From positions 1-45,573 of the forward strand of contig JAACFB010000032.1 in assembly GCA_009937615.1 (NCBI GenBank): a stretch of DNA of 45,573 nt, written 5' to 3'. Below the pieces are notes generated by a model. That model was not told where the DNA came from, searched no databases, and saw only the letters and a list, made by a program, of their open reading frames with translations. This DNA comes from Gammaproteobacteria bacterium. Its GTDB lineage: Bacteria; Pseudomonadota; Gammaproteobacteria; Steroidobacterales; Woeseiaceae. The position numbers were made by a program, and so were the translations under genes. This document shows positions 45,482 through 45,573 of the stretch, piece by piece; positions within the stretch are counted from its first letter, which is position 1; each line of letters begins with the position of its first letter.

Positions 45482-45573
45482 ATGGATACCTTTGTTGCCC
45501 TCGCCGATCCGACGCGCCGCCGCATTATCGAGTCACTCGCTGCCGGCGAATGCTCCTTCGGCACGCTGGCGGA
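45482..45573 (+). CDS. ArsR-family winged-helix regulator (partial, cut by window end)
   Basis: Only the first 30 residues are present: MDTFVALADPTRRRIIESLA, then AGECSFGTLA. The pattern ALADPTRRRIIESL is the first helix of the ArsR/SmtB winged-helix fold, most like the metal-independent subgroup that often precedes an SRPBCC-domain gene. No metal-binding ELCVC motif can be seen yet in this part. There is no ribosome site before the ATG, in line with a leaderless transcript, and two overlapping palindromes in the promoter suggest self-repression. The effector is unknown. Confidence 0.85.
   Translation, partial: MDTFVALADPTRRRIIESLAAGECSFGTLA

Overview
The window is chromosomal DNA from a GC-rich bacterium, most likely a marine or sediment gammaproteobacterium. 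I infer this from several features together: many lipobox lipoproteins, an SO2930-type dihaem cytochrome paired with a beta-helix protein, an ExeM/NucH-type nuclease, split PreT/PreA dihydropyrimidine dehydrogenase and LolCDE-like ABC genes. The exact lineage cannot be fixed from sequence alone. Genes are dense with short gaps and frequent stop/start overlaps. I saw no CRISPR array, transposase, rRNA or intact tRNA.

Region 1 (1-2471): the C-terminal end of an unidentified protein and a lipoprotein 5'-nucleotidase on the minus strand, followed by a 474-bp gene-poor stretch.

Region 2 (2472-17780): a large nucleoside and pyrimidine catabolism locus. A plus-strand six-gene operon encodes beta-ureidopropionase, an NCS1 permease, dihydropyrimidinase, PreT, PreA and cytidine deaminase, that is, the whole reductive pyrimidine pathway. 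It converges on a minus-strand operon that reads, in transcription order, a PHYHD1-like 2-oxoglutarate dioxygenase, thymidine phosphorylase, a NupC transporter, nucleoside hydrolase and ribokinase. A lipoprotein amidohydrolase (adenosine/MTA/SAH deaminase-like) and phosphopentomutase complete the set. Together these genes could import nucleosides, deaminate cytidine, split the glycosidic bond by hydrolysis or phosphorolysis, feed the sugar to central metabolism and degrade uracil or thymine to beta-amino acids. No dedicated regulator is visible in the locus.

Region 3 (17781-22990): a cytochrome c oxidase operon (minus strand, transcription order II, I, III-like, III, IV). Subunit II carries two C-terminal haem c domains, and there are two different subunit III-type proteins. 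No assembly genes are present. A hairpin and an A7/T7 element lie in the leader.

Region 4 (22991-31214, minus strand): a secreted protein, an ECF sigma factor and a small membrane protein (candidate anti-sigma factor); an SSS symporter with a large zinc protease lipoprotein; a PssA-like phosphatidyltransferase; and an M48 protease lipoprotein with TPRs. The 361-bp gap upstream contains a degenerate sequence resembling the 3' end of tmRNA.

Region 5 (31576-37334): a hemerythrin-like protein, then a minus-strand operon of a LolA-like periplasmic protein, two FtsX/LolC-like permeases, an ATPase and an outer-membrane beta-barrel. This looks like a self-contained inner-to-outer-membrane export system and is one of the two most interesting parts of the window; the other is the dioxygenase coupled to deoA.

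Region 6 (37537-45573): a CBS-domain protein, an AI-2E family transporter, a thioredoxin-like protein, a small secreted protein, the dihaem cytochrome/beta-helix lipoprotein pair, a YhhN lysoplasmalogenase, a lipoprotein nuclease, and the start of an ArsR regulator with a strong promoter/operator and an apparently leaderless transcript.
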